The notes under the pieces are model-generated. The model made no database searches. It had not been told where the DNA came from and saw only the letters and a list, made by a program, of their open reading frames with translations. The position numbers and the translations under genes are program-made. Positions 46,808 to 58,735 of a stretch of 64,000 nucleotides of DNA are shown here, in pieces. The stretch is from Zarea fungicola (lineage: Eukaryota > Ascomycota > Sordariomycetes > Hypocreales > Cordycipitaceae): contig FWCC01000100.1 in NCBI GenBank assembly GCA_900169235.1, forward strand, positions 21,925 through 85,924, given 5' to 3'. Position 1 is the first letter of the stretch, and the number at the start of each line of letters is the position of its first letter.

Positions 46808-47389
46808 ATGGCCCTGTCTGTCATGCGCCCTTCTACTCCCCAGCACTTGCCCTCTCCCCTTGACAAAGACATGACCAAGACTCAACCCGTCGTGAAGGGC
46901 TCTGTTAGCATCCTGACTTCCAACGCTTGGGCTTGCGGCCGTGATGGGCAGTGTGAGATCTTTCCTCACATGGACATCAACAGCATCGAGGTCGTTGTGC
47001 TTGAACCTACCTATCGTCTATTCCGTTACATTCAGAGACAGCCTGCTGGCCGCCCTGACCATATAATCACTTGGGGTGAATCCCGGGGCAGCGGCCTCGT
47101 CGTCTGGAGCAGTTACGGTGCCAAGAGATTTCGCTCGCGCTCCGCCACGCTACCGCGCCGAAAGACTAAAATGCGGTTCATCGTCCCAACCGCACGAAAC
47201 ATCAACATTGCGCTTCGCGATCGTGTAGCACACTCCATCGACGCTGTCATTGCTAAGCCACCCAAGAGGCTGCGCTCGCTGGGCTATGTCAGAGTGAGAA
47301 AAGTGCGCGACGACTGCAATGAGGCTATGTGGCACATTGTACGCGAGAGGAAATGCATTGAGCTCAGTCCAGCTTGCGCCGAGGCCTAG
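46808..47389 (+). CDS. orphan basic protein, 193 residues
   Basis: I do not recognise this gene. It is a single open frame, MALSVMRPSTPQHLPS to IELSPACAEA, with an ideal start context (CACCATGG), a TATA box 190 nt upstream and an A/C-rich leader. The protein is Arg-rich in the second half (KRFRSRSATLPRRKTK, then KPPKRLRSLGYVRVRK) and has no signal peptide, membrane segment or metal-binding cluster. A folded core seems likely around 55-100 (INSIEVVVLEPTYRLFRYI, DHIITWGESRGSGLVVWSS), with strand-like hydrophobic patterns. The open frame extends upstream to 46679 but without an ATG. A lineage-specific, strongly expressed nuclear or cytosolic protein is a fair guess; it could also be a non-coding transcript with a chance frame. 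Confidence 0.5.
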   Translation: MALSVMRPSTPQHLPSPLDKDMTKTQPVVKGSVSILTSNAWACGRDGQCEIFPHMDINSIEVVVLEPTYRLFRYIQRQPAGRPDHIITWGESRGSGLVVWSSYGAKRFRSRSATLPRRKTKMRFIVPTARNINIALRDRVAHSIDAVIAKPPKRLRSLGYVRVRKVRDDCNEAMWHIVRERKCIELSPACAEA

Positions 47390-48420
47390 GAAGCCAATGT
47401 TGGGGCTCCATTGCCTCGATTGACCAGAGACAGTTTTCAAGCCCCCGACAAGAAAGACCAGGTTGTGGAGGTGGCGTCCACTCATGTTGAAACTGCGGGA
47501 TCCTGTAGTAGCTCGTTCATAACTCGCTCGCTGCCTCGACGCCGAAGTGTTGGATGGTCTCCATTTTGAAAGAGTGTTTTTACACTTTACTTGTATTACT
47601 AGTAGCTTGATAACAGGTAGCGAATTCAATTTCTTTTAAAACTTGCCCCTTTTTGGTTGACATGAATACATCTCAAAATTCACAAGACGCAATGAGCGTC
47701 AGAAAGCTCTCGACGATCACTCTAGTGTACACTAACTACAAGGGGATTGCTTTTATGAGACCGTATTTTATAACTATATCTTCTTTAAATTTACACCTGT
47801 ATAAGATCAATGGAATATGTAGATTTAAAATTCGGGGCCTTTCTCTATTCTTCTCATTCTGATAAACGAGCTGGAGTTCATACGACAGTTCCAGTAGAGC
47901 GATCAGACACAGCTCCAAGCTGCACAGAATATCCGTGCATATGACCTGGTTTGTGAATGTAGCATACCCCAAAACGAATGGCAGGTGCACTAATAAGCCA
48001 TACATATAAATGTCATACGGAACTTGGCGTCTCCGGGACATGTGAAAGAGAATCGGGGCCGGGTTTAGCACCAAAAGCATTCAGTTGGCCCCGCGCTCCC
48101 GTCCCTACCGTTCCGGGGGAATATGACCCTTTCTGGGAGCCACAATGAATCGTCTTATAAAGAGCTGTTAATAAGCGTAGACGTTGCAATTGTTCTGGCG
48201 TTGCTTTGCGGATTTATGGCGGTCTTTTGTCTCCCTATAAGCCCGCCGGAAGCTCGCCACTCATGGGGACCTCGGTAGACAACGAGGTCCAGTGACATCA
48301 GCTTAAGCTTGGCTTCTATATATTAATATCTAGTTTCCCCTCCATCTCAGATCTCGCGCACCACATGTATTTTTTATGGTATTTTTTATTCAAAGATACA
48401 CTCTACAAGTACCATTGACA
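47390..48420. other. intergenic region upstream of the thiolase gene
   Basis: 1.0 kb. The first part is probably the 3' UTR of the orphan gene; the rest is AT-rich. A TATA-like TATATATTAATA run lies at 48318-48330, about 100 nt before the thiolase start. No gene recognised. Confidence 0.5.
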
Positions 48421-49945
48421 ATGGGTGGTAAGGCCACCAACACATTCTGCGTGGCAGCATCGAGCGGGAACTAACTCTCAACACTCCAGCACTCCAACGA
48501 CTCTTCCAAGTCTCCGGCCAGCTTTCTGGTAGTCCGACTGCTGGCGGAAAAGAAAGGATCCTTGAAAAGCGCCCTGACGATGCAAGTTTAAACTGGCTCA
48601 TACTCACAAAAGGAATACACACGCGCACGCACTCTAACCTTCAAGTAGGTTGTGATCACCGCTGCGTGCCGGAGCGCCTTCACCCGCGGAGGCAAGGGCG
48701 CCTTTAAAGACACACCCGCCGCCGACCTCATGGCTGCCATCTTCAAAGGTCTCATTGAGCGCTCCAAGATTAACCCAGAATGTGTCGAAGACATTTGCGT
48801 CGGCACCGTCCTCGCGCCGGGCGGTGGTGCCACCGAGATGCGCGCCGCTGCTCTGGTGGCCGGCTTTCCCGCGAGCACCGCCGTCCGCACGCTCAATCGC
48901 CAGTGCTCATCCGGTCTGCAGTCCGTCGTCGATGTCGCCAATCAAATTAAGACGGGCATGATTAGCGTCGGCATCGGTGCTGGTGTCGAGAGCATGAGCA
49001 TGAACTATGGGTCAGTAGCCAAAAACGTCCCGGGAACCACTTACACCGAAACAAACAGGTCTTTTCATTTTGCATTTCTTTGCCAATATACAGAAACTGC
49101 TTGCAGTCAAGTAAAACACTAACTTTTTTTTGGCCCCTCTAAAAAGTCCCAACGCCGTCGCCGAATTCTCTGAGGCTTTCCAGAATTTCGAGGAAGCCGC
49201 CAACTGTAAGGTCCCCATGGGCCAGCTCTCTGAGGACATGGCCACAGATCTCAAAATCAGCCGCACAGTACAAGATGCCTTTGCCGCGCGGTCCTACCGA
49301 AAAGCCTACAAAGCGCAGCAGGATGGCCTCTTTGATCAAGAGATTCACCCGCTCACCGTCACGTATGAGGACCCCCAATCGGGGGAGAAGAAGACGGCCA
49401 CGGTGACGCAGGACGAGGGCATCCGTCCCGGCGTCACGGCCGCGTCTCTCGGAAAGCTGCGCCCTTCTTTTGCGGCCGACGGCAGCATTCACGCGGGCAA
49501 CGCTAGCCAAATCTCCGACGGCGCCGCCGCCGTGCTCATGATGCGCCGTGACATCGCGGAGAGACTCGGCCAGACGATCCTCGGCAAGTACGTGGCCGCC
49601 GCAGTGATTGGCGTTAAGCCGCTGCTCATGGGTCAGGGACCGTGGAAGGCAATCCCCAAGGCACTGGCGCTGGCGGGCATTTCCAAGGACGACGTGGACA
49701 TTTATGAGATCAACGAGGCGTTTGCGTCGCAGTGCCTGTGGTGCGCCAACGAGCTCGGCATTCCAGAGGACAAGATCAACCCCAAGGGCGGCGCGATTGC
49801 GTTTGGCCATCCGCTGGGGTGTACGGGGGCGCGACAGATAGCGACGCTGTTATATGAGCTCAAGAGGACGGGCAAGAAGATTGGAAGCACATCCATGTGT
49901 GTCGGTACTGGTATGGGCATGGCAAGCGTCATTGTCGCCGAGTAA
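48421..49945 (+). CDS. POT1: peroxisomal 3-ketoacyl-CoA thiolase (acetyl-CoA C-acyltransferase)
   Basis: Four exons: 48421-48427, 48490-48581, 48649-49010, 49147-49945; 419 residues. It performs the last, thiolytic step of peroxisomal beta-oxidation. The first exon is only 7 nt (ATGGGTG). Joined to exon 2 it gives MGALQRLFQVSGQL, in which residues 6-14 (RLFQVSGQL) fit the PTS2 import signal R-L-x5-Q-L read by Pex7. Intron 2 is a GC-AG intron (GCAAGT donor) that joins EKRPDD to VVITAACRSAF. The active-site cysteine is C119 in LNRQCSSG; the C-terminal pair is H375 and C379 in GHPLGCTG. There is no C-terminal PTS1 (ends IVAE), which agrees with the PTS2. GVESMSMNYG-PNAVAEFSEAF is restored by removal of intron 3. 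Confidence 0.94.
48582..48648 (+). other. GC-AG intron of the thiolase gene
   Basis: 67 nt with donor GAT-GCAAGT and acceptor AAGTAG, and a CTAAC branch site 11 nt before the acceptor. No GT donor nearby gives an open frame that keeps the thiolase sequence KRPDD-VVITAACRS. Confidence 0.85.
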
Positions 49946-50166
49946 AGCGCATCGCATGAAGTGACGCAGCATGAACCTGAAGAGAATGACTTACACGAAG
50001 ACAATGACTAAATAAAGTAGCATTTATAAGGAAAAAAATAAATCGTTTCCAATGCATTATTTATCATACGTCTCCATACATCCAGACTCACGTTTTGTGA
50101 GAACTTCCACCTATGATTCGCCACATGTTCACTATATTGAACCGACATTTTAATACACCGACTTCT
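49946..50166. other. short convergent 3' spacer
   Basis: About 220 bp between two convergent stop codons, with an AATAAA-like run near 50030-50042. No gene. Confidence 0.5.
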
Positions 50167-51679
50167 CTAGAAACCCTCAATAATGGTTCCAACATTCTTC
50201 CTCTTGGCAACCTCGACGAGATGCGTGCCAACTACGAGATCCATCAGGCCAAGGCCGACACTCTTGTAAATGACGGTGCCGTCACGCAACCAGCGCACCA
50301 TGTGGTCTTCCTTTTTCTTCTTCTCGCCTTGGTCAGAGGACGAGGTGCTTGACTTTGAGCGAAATGGCAGGTGAAACGTCGACTTGTGCGTTGACGAGGT
50401 CGAGCTGGCTGGGCTGGCAGGTCGTGGCGGCTGGCTGCTGTAGACGCTGGACATGGCAGACGAGCTGTCCATGGTCTCGGATCTTTCAAACTCGCCGGCC
50501 GACTCTGAGGCCTCGCTCTCTGACTCTTCGATTCGTAGTTTGTGAAGCATTACGAGTTCTCCGAGCCTTTTTTTTCTATGTTAGCTTTGCTATCTTACAA
50601 AATCATCCCCCTTTTTATTTTTCACTTACTCAACGAGATGGGTGGCGGGAATTTGCGCCGAAATGATTTCGCCGGCCTCCTTCAGCACACCATCCAGGGT
50701 ATCAACGACAATGACACCGCCCTCTTCGGCGTGCTTGTGAAAGTGCCTGTGCGGCTTGTCGTGCTTGTCCTTGTGCCGTGTCACCTGGTGCAGCAGCGCC
50801 TCGGGAAGCTCCCGCATCTCCGGCGTGAAGCTGCCCACAGCGACAATCAGCCGTCCCTTTTTCCGGCCCTCGCTGTTGGTCAGGATGTGCGCGTCAAACA
50901 GCTCCTGGCGTGAGGGCGTGCAGCAGTAGATGACGTCAGCCGCGCGAATGTACTCCTTTTGCAGGCGGTCAAACTCGTGGAACGAGGGGGTGAGGATGGA
51001 AAACTTGGCGTGCGACCAGCCCTCGAGCTCCTTGACGGCGGCCGGGATGACGGAAAATTTCTTGAGGGTGAGGCCGGCGCTCTCGGAGAAGCGGTGGTTG
51101 ATAAAGTTGACGTGGCGGACGGTGTTGCCGCGCATCATGAGCGCCATGCGGACGTGCCAGTAGGCCTGCATGCCGCTTCCGAAGACGGTGATGTCGCGCA
51201 CGTGGTTGCGGCGCGAGAGGAGGCAAGCGGAGCCGAGGGCGGTGCGAAAAGCAGTCAGGTTGCTGGCGTGGACGAGTCCAGTGAGCTTTCCGTCCGGGGA
51301 GAAGAGGTTGACGACGCCGGTTGGGCTAATGGGCTTGACGGAGGGGTCTTGCGTCGCGGCGGACGTGGTGAGGGACACGACTGTGTTGGTTGGTTAGTAC
51401 AAAGGTGCATTTTTGCAGGTATGAATGAGCTTTGATACCTTTGCATCCCATGCCTCCGGGACCACAAGACGGCATGTACAACGTCGTTGCTTTCGTGTCT
51501 GGGTGGAGAGTAGTGATGCGATGCGGCTGCTGAAAGGTGTCGGCGCCGTCTATCTGGGAGCCCGTGGAGAACTCGTGGAGCCCCGCAGCGAGGACATGAC
51601 GGAATTCTTCCAGCTCGTCTAGATTGAGGTTCTCAAAGATGGAGCTGACCTGCTCGTCAGAGAGCACTGTGAGCGTCAT
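50167..51679 (-). CDS. ornithine cyclodeaminase / mu-crystallin family protein
   Basis: Three exons: 51679-51439, 51380-50630, 50566-50167; 463 residues. Introns (GTATCA/ACAG and GTAAGT/AAAG) join MGCK-VVSLTTS and HLVE-LGELVML. The Rossmann motif GSGMQAYWHVRM is the family GxGxQA site for NAD(H). The substrate half gives SCGPGGMGCK near the N-terminus, and the end GTVIYKSVGLGLMDLVVG with VGTIIEGF is a strong family signature. An acidic and Ser-rich insert with KEKKKKED-type charge (about 335-415) lies between the last strands and is unusual for bacterial members. The family includes ornithine cyclodeaminase, ketimine reductases and NADH-dependent amino-acid enzymes; which reaction this one performs cannot be said. 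Confidence 0.9.
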
Positions 51680-53812
51680 GGCGGTAGGCAGGTCGCTGAT
51701 TGTTGAGGCGTTTGGCGGGGGGACGCTTATGACGATATCGCGGGGGTCGTAGTATCGTCAAACTGCCAAGACTTGTGCAACTAATGAGAACTCAAATTGC
51801 ATGCACTTCTATGAAACTTGAAGATATTGGGAGATTTAGCCTTTGTTTTCAAACAAATAGCATTGATGCTGGGACAGTTGCGTTTGCACCTGTTTGGATA
51901 GGAACTTGAAATAAAGTGCATCTTGATTTCGTTGGTGGCGTTCTAGTGAGCTCTGATATCCACCAGCCGTTGCGGACCCGCGACGACGGCAGAGTATAGC
52001 CCGAGGCCGGAGAGTCAAAGGGCCAGACTACTGCTGGGATGGGGATGGCGACATCCGGACATTGCGGAGGACGGACGGGTTGAGACGGTTGTGGCCATGT
52101 TTGGTAAGCATATGTGAAGGTGTTGAGTGGCAAAGCACGGAGAACGTACTTTGTGATTTGAACTGCAGAGTCATCTAGCCAATTACAATTATGACAGGGA
52201 AATTGAAAGAATGGGGGCCGGCTAGTGGGATTTACAATTGAGTTTGATTTTGAGTTTGATTTTTTTTTTTGTTAATTATCAGTCAGTTCTTGGAGGCCAA
52301 TTGTTGCGGCAAAGATCATTAACTACTTTGTAGTTCTGTCGAGTAGTAGTGGACGAGCAGAGCCGATTATCCTTTCCAAGTAGGGAAAATAAGTGTAAAT
52401 GAGTGATTGTTGGGTCCATGAATAGATACCAGACCCTTCCTTTTTATTTTCAACTTTCTTTATGTGCTTTTTATTTTTATTTGGCTTGCTTCTGTCATGG
52501 CTGGGATTTCCCAGCAACTGCGAGGTACTGGTGGATTGGCTCAGTCGACAATGCAGGTTTTCAACATTACGTGTAGTGCTGCGCCGCACCCATGTGAAAC
52601 CGATGCAAATACGTTGCAACATGTCCCCCTCTTTCGCACGCGAACGCACAAGCGAGGCTGGGCCGTTCCCGAAACGACCCGCGACTTTGTAGCCTCGTCC
52701 GACGGGGCATCTTTTAGCAAGCCCTCCGTTCTACCAGTAGCTTCTGGTAGGGATTGCTTTGCGCAATGCTACTCTGCAACGGCAGCTTAAAAAACGGGCA
52801 TATCATACACTAATGAATTAGTTTAATTGAGAAAGGAGCCCTGTTTTGCGGGCAGATTTCTTGGCCATCCACGGCATTGCGTCACTGCTTAACAGGGGTG
52901 GCCGCTTTGTCAGTTGGTCTAGAAAAGCACAGAAACACTGGTGAAATCCCATATTTGTCAGATCGGGCATGCAAAGGGTAAATAGCTGATAACAAGAAGC
53001 CCAGATGGGTTAAATTTAGCCACCTTTCAAATGTCAGCTTGTCATGAGACAAAAATAGCCTTGAAGAGACCACCCGAGGCTCCGGTCGATGTGGCGGGGC
53101 AAAACGCCCCCCAGACCCTCTGAAGCCCCTGCGACAGGACGGTGCAGCATTACTGTACTGGCAAGCTACTGGTACGTTAACATGGACCAATTGGGCGTGG
53201 CCATGCAGAAAAGGCAGCAGCGCATGACCCCTAAAAAAGCCTCAAGCTCCCCTTAAATTGACCGCTAAAACTGCCGCTGAAGAGAAGCTCGACTTGTCCT
53301 CAATTGCCCCTTCCGAGGTTCCCACTGCTCATTGGGTGGCCTAGAGTGGATGAGGCACGGGCCTGTGCTATTCGTATTGTCGTCCCGTAGTCTTGGTCCC
53401 GTAGTCTTGGTCCCGTCGTCTAGTCGTATACTTGTCGTCTGTATCAACTCTTGTCATCGGCAAAGCCTATTTCCTCGCAGACGAAAAATGGTCTAGCCGA
53501 GCTAAACGTCTTATTTTCTTGCAACCGCCATCCCATCCCGCAGTTGGGAATTTTTGCTTCCGGTGCTCGACATCGCGACAATACTGGATAGCCCTGCTTG
53601 GTGAAGCTCTCTGTATCCCTGCCAGCACAGCTGTCATTTGGTACGCCAACCCCGCCGTCGTCACGGTACTCCGTACAGTGCTTTCGATCAATCCAACGCG
53701 CGGCGCGCCTCAACACTCCAGTGTCACACAAAAGTAGTCGTGCCCGTCGCTTGGAGCATAGCACGCTGCATCCGGCCATTGGCTGCCAGTATCCCCTGCA
53801 ACACCGCCCAAG
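51680..53812. other. 2.1-kb divergent intergenic region
   Basis: Lies between the cyclodeaminase-family gene (-) and OSH3 (+). No gene could be supported; open frames such as 52882-53190 (-) have no family. A small tandem repeat (TCCCGTAGTCTTGG, nearly three copies) is at 53383-53420. T tract at 52260-52270. Confidence 0.5.
53383..53420. repeat. 14-bp tandem repeat
   Basis: TCCCGTAGTCTTGG occurs twice in full and a third time in part, about 400 nt upstream of the OSH3 start. Confidence 0.75.
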
Positions 53813-56800
53813 ATGGCCGGCATCGAGAGGCTCGAAGTCCACAGCAAGGTACGCCGCGCGTTAGGCCTCCGGCAAGGCCTAATTCCACAAGCTAATTCTC
53901 GCAGTCGTACATTGTCCGCTGGGTGCGCGCCGAAGCTGGAACTACGCTGTCCTGGAGTGTTCAGCCTCATAAAAAGTCCATGTACGTTGGCCCAACCGCT
54001 CCTCGTCGAATCCGAACCCTTCTCTCGACAATCTGACCCAGGCTAACACCGTCGTCGCAGCTGCTTCGGCATCTTCAAGCATCCCGGCTCTGGCGCCACC
54101 GCCCTGACCTCTGCATTTGGTGAAGACGGATCCCATACCCCCGAGCTCGACGAAGGCAAAGCAAACCGAAGCAATAAGAAAGATACCGCCCAGGATATCC
54201 TAACGAGCAAGGGCTTCCTGCCCATCAAATGGATCGGCAAATGCGAGGCCGACAAGGTCTCCATAGGCACATATGATGTCCTAGACGGCCACAGTGGCAT
54301 GTACGGCCTGGTTTTTGACAATACCTTCTCCAAGCAAACCTCCAAGACAGCTACCTTTGTCGTCCTTACGTACCCTACTGGTGCCCCTCCCCAAGGAGCA
54401 ACCACAATACCCAACCTGCAGCTTCCCAAATCCCGGGATAGCCAGTCCAGCCTAGGGAAAAGTGGCGCATTCGCCGGTGATATGGACCATGCCGCGTCCA
54501 CAGAAAGCTTCCACAGCTCCGATGCGATCGGCAGAGCCAGATCCGCTTCCAATAGAACCGAAATTGGCAATCCAGCACTGCACCACGTCGGCACTCTCTC
54601 CAAGAGAAGGAGAAAGAAGGGCCAGGGATATGCGCGCCGCTTCTTCTCACTCGACTACTCCACCTATACACTCTCCTACTACTATAACCGAAACTCCTCT
54701 GCTCTGCGCGGCGCAATTCCACTCAGTCTGGCTGCCATTGCTGCTGACGAGAGACGTCGCGAAATCAGCATTGATTCCGGCGCCGAGGTCTGGCACCTGC
54801 GCGCCCCAAATGCCAAAGAGTTCCAGGACTGGGCCCGCGCCCTGGAAAAGGCCAGTCGCGCCGCCAGAGGCTTGGAGACGTCACCGCCAACGGTGAAGCC
54901 AGGCGCACCCCGAAACCGCACTGCGTCAGGACGACAGCAACCTCCCACCCATGATGAAGACTTTGAGTGGCGACAAGTTGAGACGCTTGTGAGCCGCGTA
55001 GTGGGAACTCGCGACGCCCTGCGCCGCCTCACCAGGGAAGTCGCTGCGCTACCCAAGCCTAACGCAACTGCGTTCCTGTCCCCTGGTTCCGTTGGCGAGG
55101 AGGGAGAAAGCTACTTTCCAGCCGCTGAAAAGAAGTCATTTTGGCGTCGCAAGTCTTCCGCACCTGGAGTAACACCCTCAGCCCTCCAACAAGCTACAGC
55201 ATCCGCTTTGGCCGTGCCGTCGCCAGGCAGCGCTTCGGCCCTGGATACAAACGGATCCAAGGCGGCAAAGAGGCGGTCAAAAGGAGTTGATCAAGAGGAA
55301 AAGAATCTTCATGGCCACTGTGAGGCTCTTCTTACCGACTTGGACAGTGTAGTTGCCGAGTTTACGCATTTAATCAGTACAAGCAAGAGGCGAAGACTAC
55401 CAGCAGCCGCACCTCAGGAGGCCATGGCCAGGCTGAGCATGGAAAGCACTGCCTCCACTGTCGATGAATTCTTTGACGCTGAGGATGCCGGCTCACGGGT
55501 GGTCAAGATAGGTGAAAGTGATGAAGAATCCGCAGCCGAGTCTGAGGAAGACGAAGACGACGGCTCTTCCATCTCCTCTATTGAGGATGAAGAGAACGTT
55601 GGCACAGACGGTGGAAATCTATTTCCTACAAAGTCAAAAAATCTTGCACCTTTACCACTTACTGCACCAGTCAGTCGCCGGCAAGCAATCCCGCGCGCTA
55701 CAGTATTGCCCCCGAGCTTAATTGCCTTTGTTCGAAAAAATGTTGGCAAGGATCTTAGCACTATCAGTATGCCAGTGTCTGCCAACGAACCTCTGTCCCT
55801 ACTTCAGAAGCTCTCTGAACAACTTGAATACGCAGAACTATTGGATGCGGCTGCCAAAAAGCCGAGTCACGCGGAGCGTCTAGTCTACGTCGCTGCTTTT
55901 GCCATTTCGCAGTTTAGTTCCGGCCGGGCTAAGGAGCGTGCCATCCGAAAGCCATTCAACCCCCTCCTGGGTGAAACCTTTGAGCTTGTCAGAGGAGACA
56001 CCGAGACACCTGGTGGCTTCAGGCTCTTGGTTGAAAAGGTGCAGCACCGCCCTGTGAAGCTAGCGATCCATGCCGAGTCAGCTCACTGGTCGCTCGGTCA
56101 GAGTGCTGCGCCTGGGCAAAAGTTCTGGGGCAAGAGTGCAGAAATTACGACCGACGGTCGCGTCCGCGTCGTGCTTCGCCTTCCCGATGGCAAGGACGAA
56201 CTATACTCGTGGAACATTGCCAACATGTTTTTGCGAAACGTGGTCATGGGGGAAAAGTACGTGGAGCCCGTGGGGACCATGACGGTGACCAACGATACTA
56301 CAGGTCACAAGGCGAGCATCGAATTCCGCAGCAAGGGCATGTTTGGTGGACGCTCCGAGGATGTGCAGGTTGACATTTTGAACCCTGACGGCAGTGATGC
56401 CGGGACGGGCATGGCGGGTACATGGACTACAGCTCTACACACGACTGGCAAGGGCAAGCACGGCCACGGCGTTGAAGAGGTGTGGCACGTCGGCGCTCTG
56501 GTTGATAACGCGCCACAGACCTATGGCTTGACGCGCTTCGCTGCCACGCTCAACGAGATTACGCCTGTGGAAAAGGGCAAAATGGCGCCAACAGACAGCC
56601 GCCTGCGACCCGATCAGCGCATGGCCGAGGATGGCAAGCTGGATGATGCTGAGGAGTGGAAGCAGAAGCTCGAAGAGGCCCAGCGCGAGCGCCGCCGGGT
56701 GCTTGAGGACAGCGGTGACGCATACAGACCGCGGTGGTTCGTTAAGGTGGAGGATGCACCTGAAGGCGACGAGTGCTGGCGCATCAAAATCGGCAAGGAT

Positions 56801-56863
56801 GGCTACTGGGAGGAGAGAGCCAAGGGTACGTGGACGGGCGTTACGGAGATTTTTACCGCGTAG
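53813..56863 (+). CDS. OSH3: oxysterol-binding protein homologue, Osh3 type (GOLD, PH, FFAT, ORD)
   Basis: Three exons: 53813-53848, 53905-53981, 54061-56863; 971 residues, close to yeast Osh3. Domains in order: N-terminal GOLD-like domain (about 5-150: SYIVRWVRAEAGTTLSWSVQ, MYGLVFDNTFSKQTSKT), PH domain (about 214-310, RRRKKGQGYARRFFSL to FQDWARALEKAS), an FFAT motif EFFDAED at 507-513 that binds VAP/Scs2 in the ER, and the C-terminal lipid-transfer ORD (about 580-965; KPFNPLLGETFEL). The family signature EQVSHHPP is replaced by EKVQHRPV at 696-703. Osh3 sits at ER-plasma membrane contacts and regulates PI4P through Sac1. The two small introns (GTACGC/GCAG and GTACGT/GCAG) must be removed to complete the GOLD domain. 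Confidence 0.93.
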
Positions 56864-58735
56864 AGATAGATTGAGCGTGGTAAATAACGGAGTTGAGAAA
56901 AACTTTCTGTTTGGAAAATGCAAGAGGGATTCCCGTCAGTATAATTTTTTGGGTTGAAATTACAACAAACTCTTTACAAGGTGGAATTCTCGGACTCCTG
57001 CCTACTCGGTATTTTTTGCAAATCAGTGTAAAATGAGTGTATGAACGGGCTAGCTGATTCTTTACTCAAGCTCAACCAACGCGTCAAGAGAAAGAGATAG
57101 CTTGGAGTCAGGAATTTCAATCACGTATGGTGTATGCAATGGTACATTGTAATCTCCCCTGGTGTCAGTGACTCCCGGTAGTGGAGAGTGGGAGTGGAGG
57201 AAGCATGGGATTTGACGGCATGTAAAGACTTTCTTTGGAGGCTAGTTAAGACGGATGAGTTGGTTATTGTTAGATCCATGTCCTTGTCAAGGAAAGGAAC
57301 TTCCTGCCGTGCCTAGTTTTGTGAGCAGGGAAAGGTCGATGGAATGTTGGCCCCGCAACATCTTGTGAGACAGCCAAGACCGCGCACCGGGCTGTTATAA
57401 GGTATGTACGGGTCTGAAACTCTGAAGTAGACAGGCTCGAGAAGAGTTGAACCAAGCCTTAGAAGCATGAAAATAGATTGCTAACAAGGACTGGTGCCGA
57501 TCATGTGCGTTTTGGACTACTGGTGCAGGACACGAAGTATCACACTGTTTTGGTTTTGGTTATAGGGTAGCCGTGAAGTAATATCTTCGCAACCCAATGG
57601 ACAACGCTGCAAGGCCGACGATAATATGGAATTAAATTTTCTCAACTCGAAGCTATAATTTAAACAACATTTATGGAGTTTAGCGAATTGTAGCGTGTCG
57701 ATTCCAGTATCACGATCAAGTTGTAGCCCACCGGAAGGTTTACGAGTATTATAACTGGTGATCGACTGCGAGCCGTTAAAGTAAAAATCCCCGACAGACA
57801 GCCTTGAGACTTGTCAAGGATTGAAAGACATACATAACTACCTGACGCGTTTCCAACAGTTATTAATCCAGTTATCACCGACATTTCTCGGCTTCGCTGT
57901 TTTCTGCACATTTCCATTGAAGCTGATAATAAAACAAGTCGCCTCTCTAGCAATATCACCATTTACATCTCGACTTTCCCAAGATCTCCTTCAATAATCT
58001 TGTTAGCTCTGTCAACAAGACGACGACCCAGGGTGGTGCATACCGCGTCAGCTGTCTTGTGTACCTGAGAAACCTAGCGCGGGATCTGTGTCTCAGTCAA
58101 GCAGCAGTACCAGGCTTATTGGCATACATAGTCCACGAGCTAGAGAGGAGGCCGAGCGACTGGAATGGCTGGCTGCGAGCCGCACAAATCGAGGCCCATG
58201 AGCGACCACCACCCAAAAATGTCCGGCAGGGGTCCGGAATGTAGTCCCCGATTGCGAATCAGACGTTCCCGGGATCGTGGGATGTTGGAGACTGCACTTA
58301 CACCTCTCCTCCGTCCATGTCTCACCCTGTACAGCCGCGTTCTGACAGCTGTCAAATCAAACTAGAATTCCAGATCCGAAAGTCAACATTATTATATACC
58401 CGAACGCGGGGAAGCATGCTTTCCTTTTTTTTCCCACTCCCGCTGGAGATTTTCACTTTGATCTACTACCGAGTTATCACAAATGCCCGGCAGCCGCCCT
58501 CGGCCATCACAGGTGCACATAACGATACGTAGACTCTGTACTAGGTGCGATCTTTATTACAGTATAGCACAGACACCATTGAAAACATTCACCATGCAAT
58601 AGTTGATACGGCAAAAATTCAAAATAGCAACGCCCCACATTTCATATATTCCTGAAGCTGAAACATTTTATGTCCAGATGTGTTGTATGTAAAGTTCCAC
58701 CCCCCAAAATATGCACCTCCCCTCCACGTTCCATC
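56864..58735. other. 1.9-kb intergenic region
   Basis: Convergent 3' regions of OSH3 and the GPI protein gene. AT-rich in places; no gene recognised. The minus-strand frame near 57660-57962 has no family and no splice logic. Confidence 0.5.
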
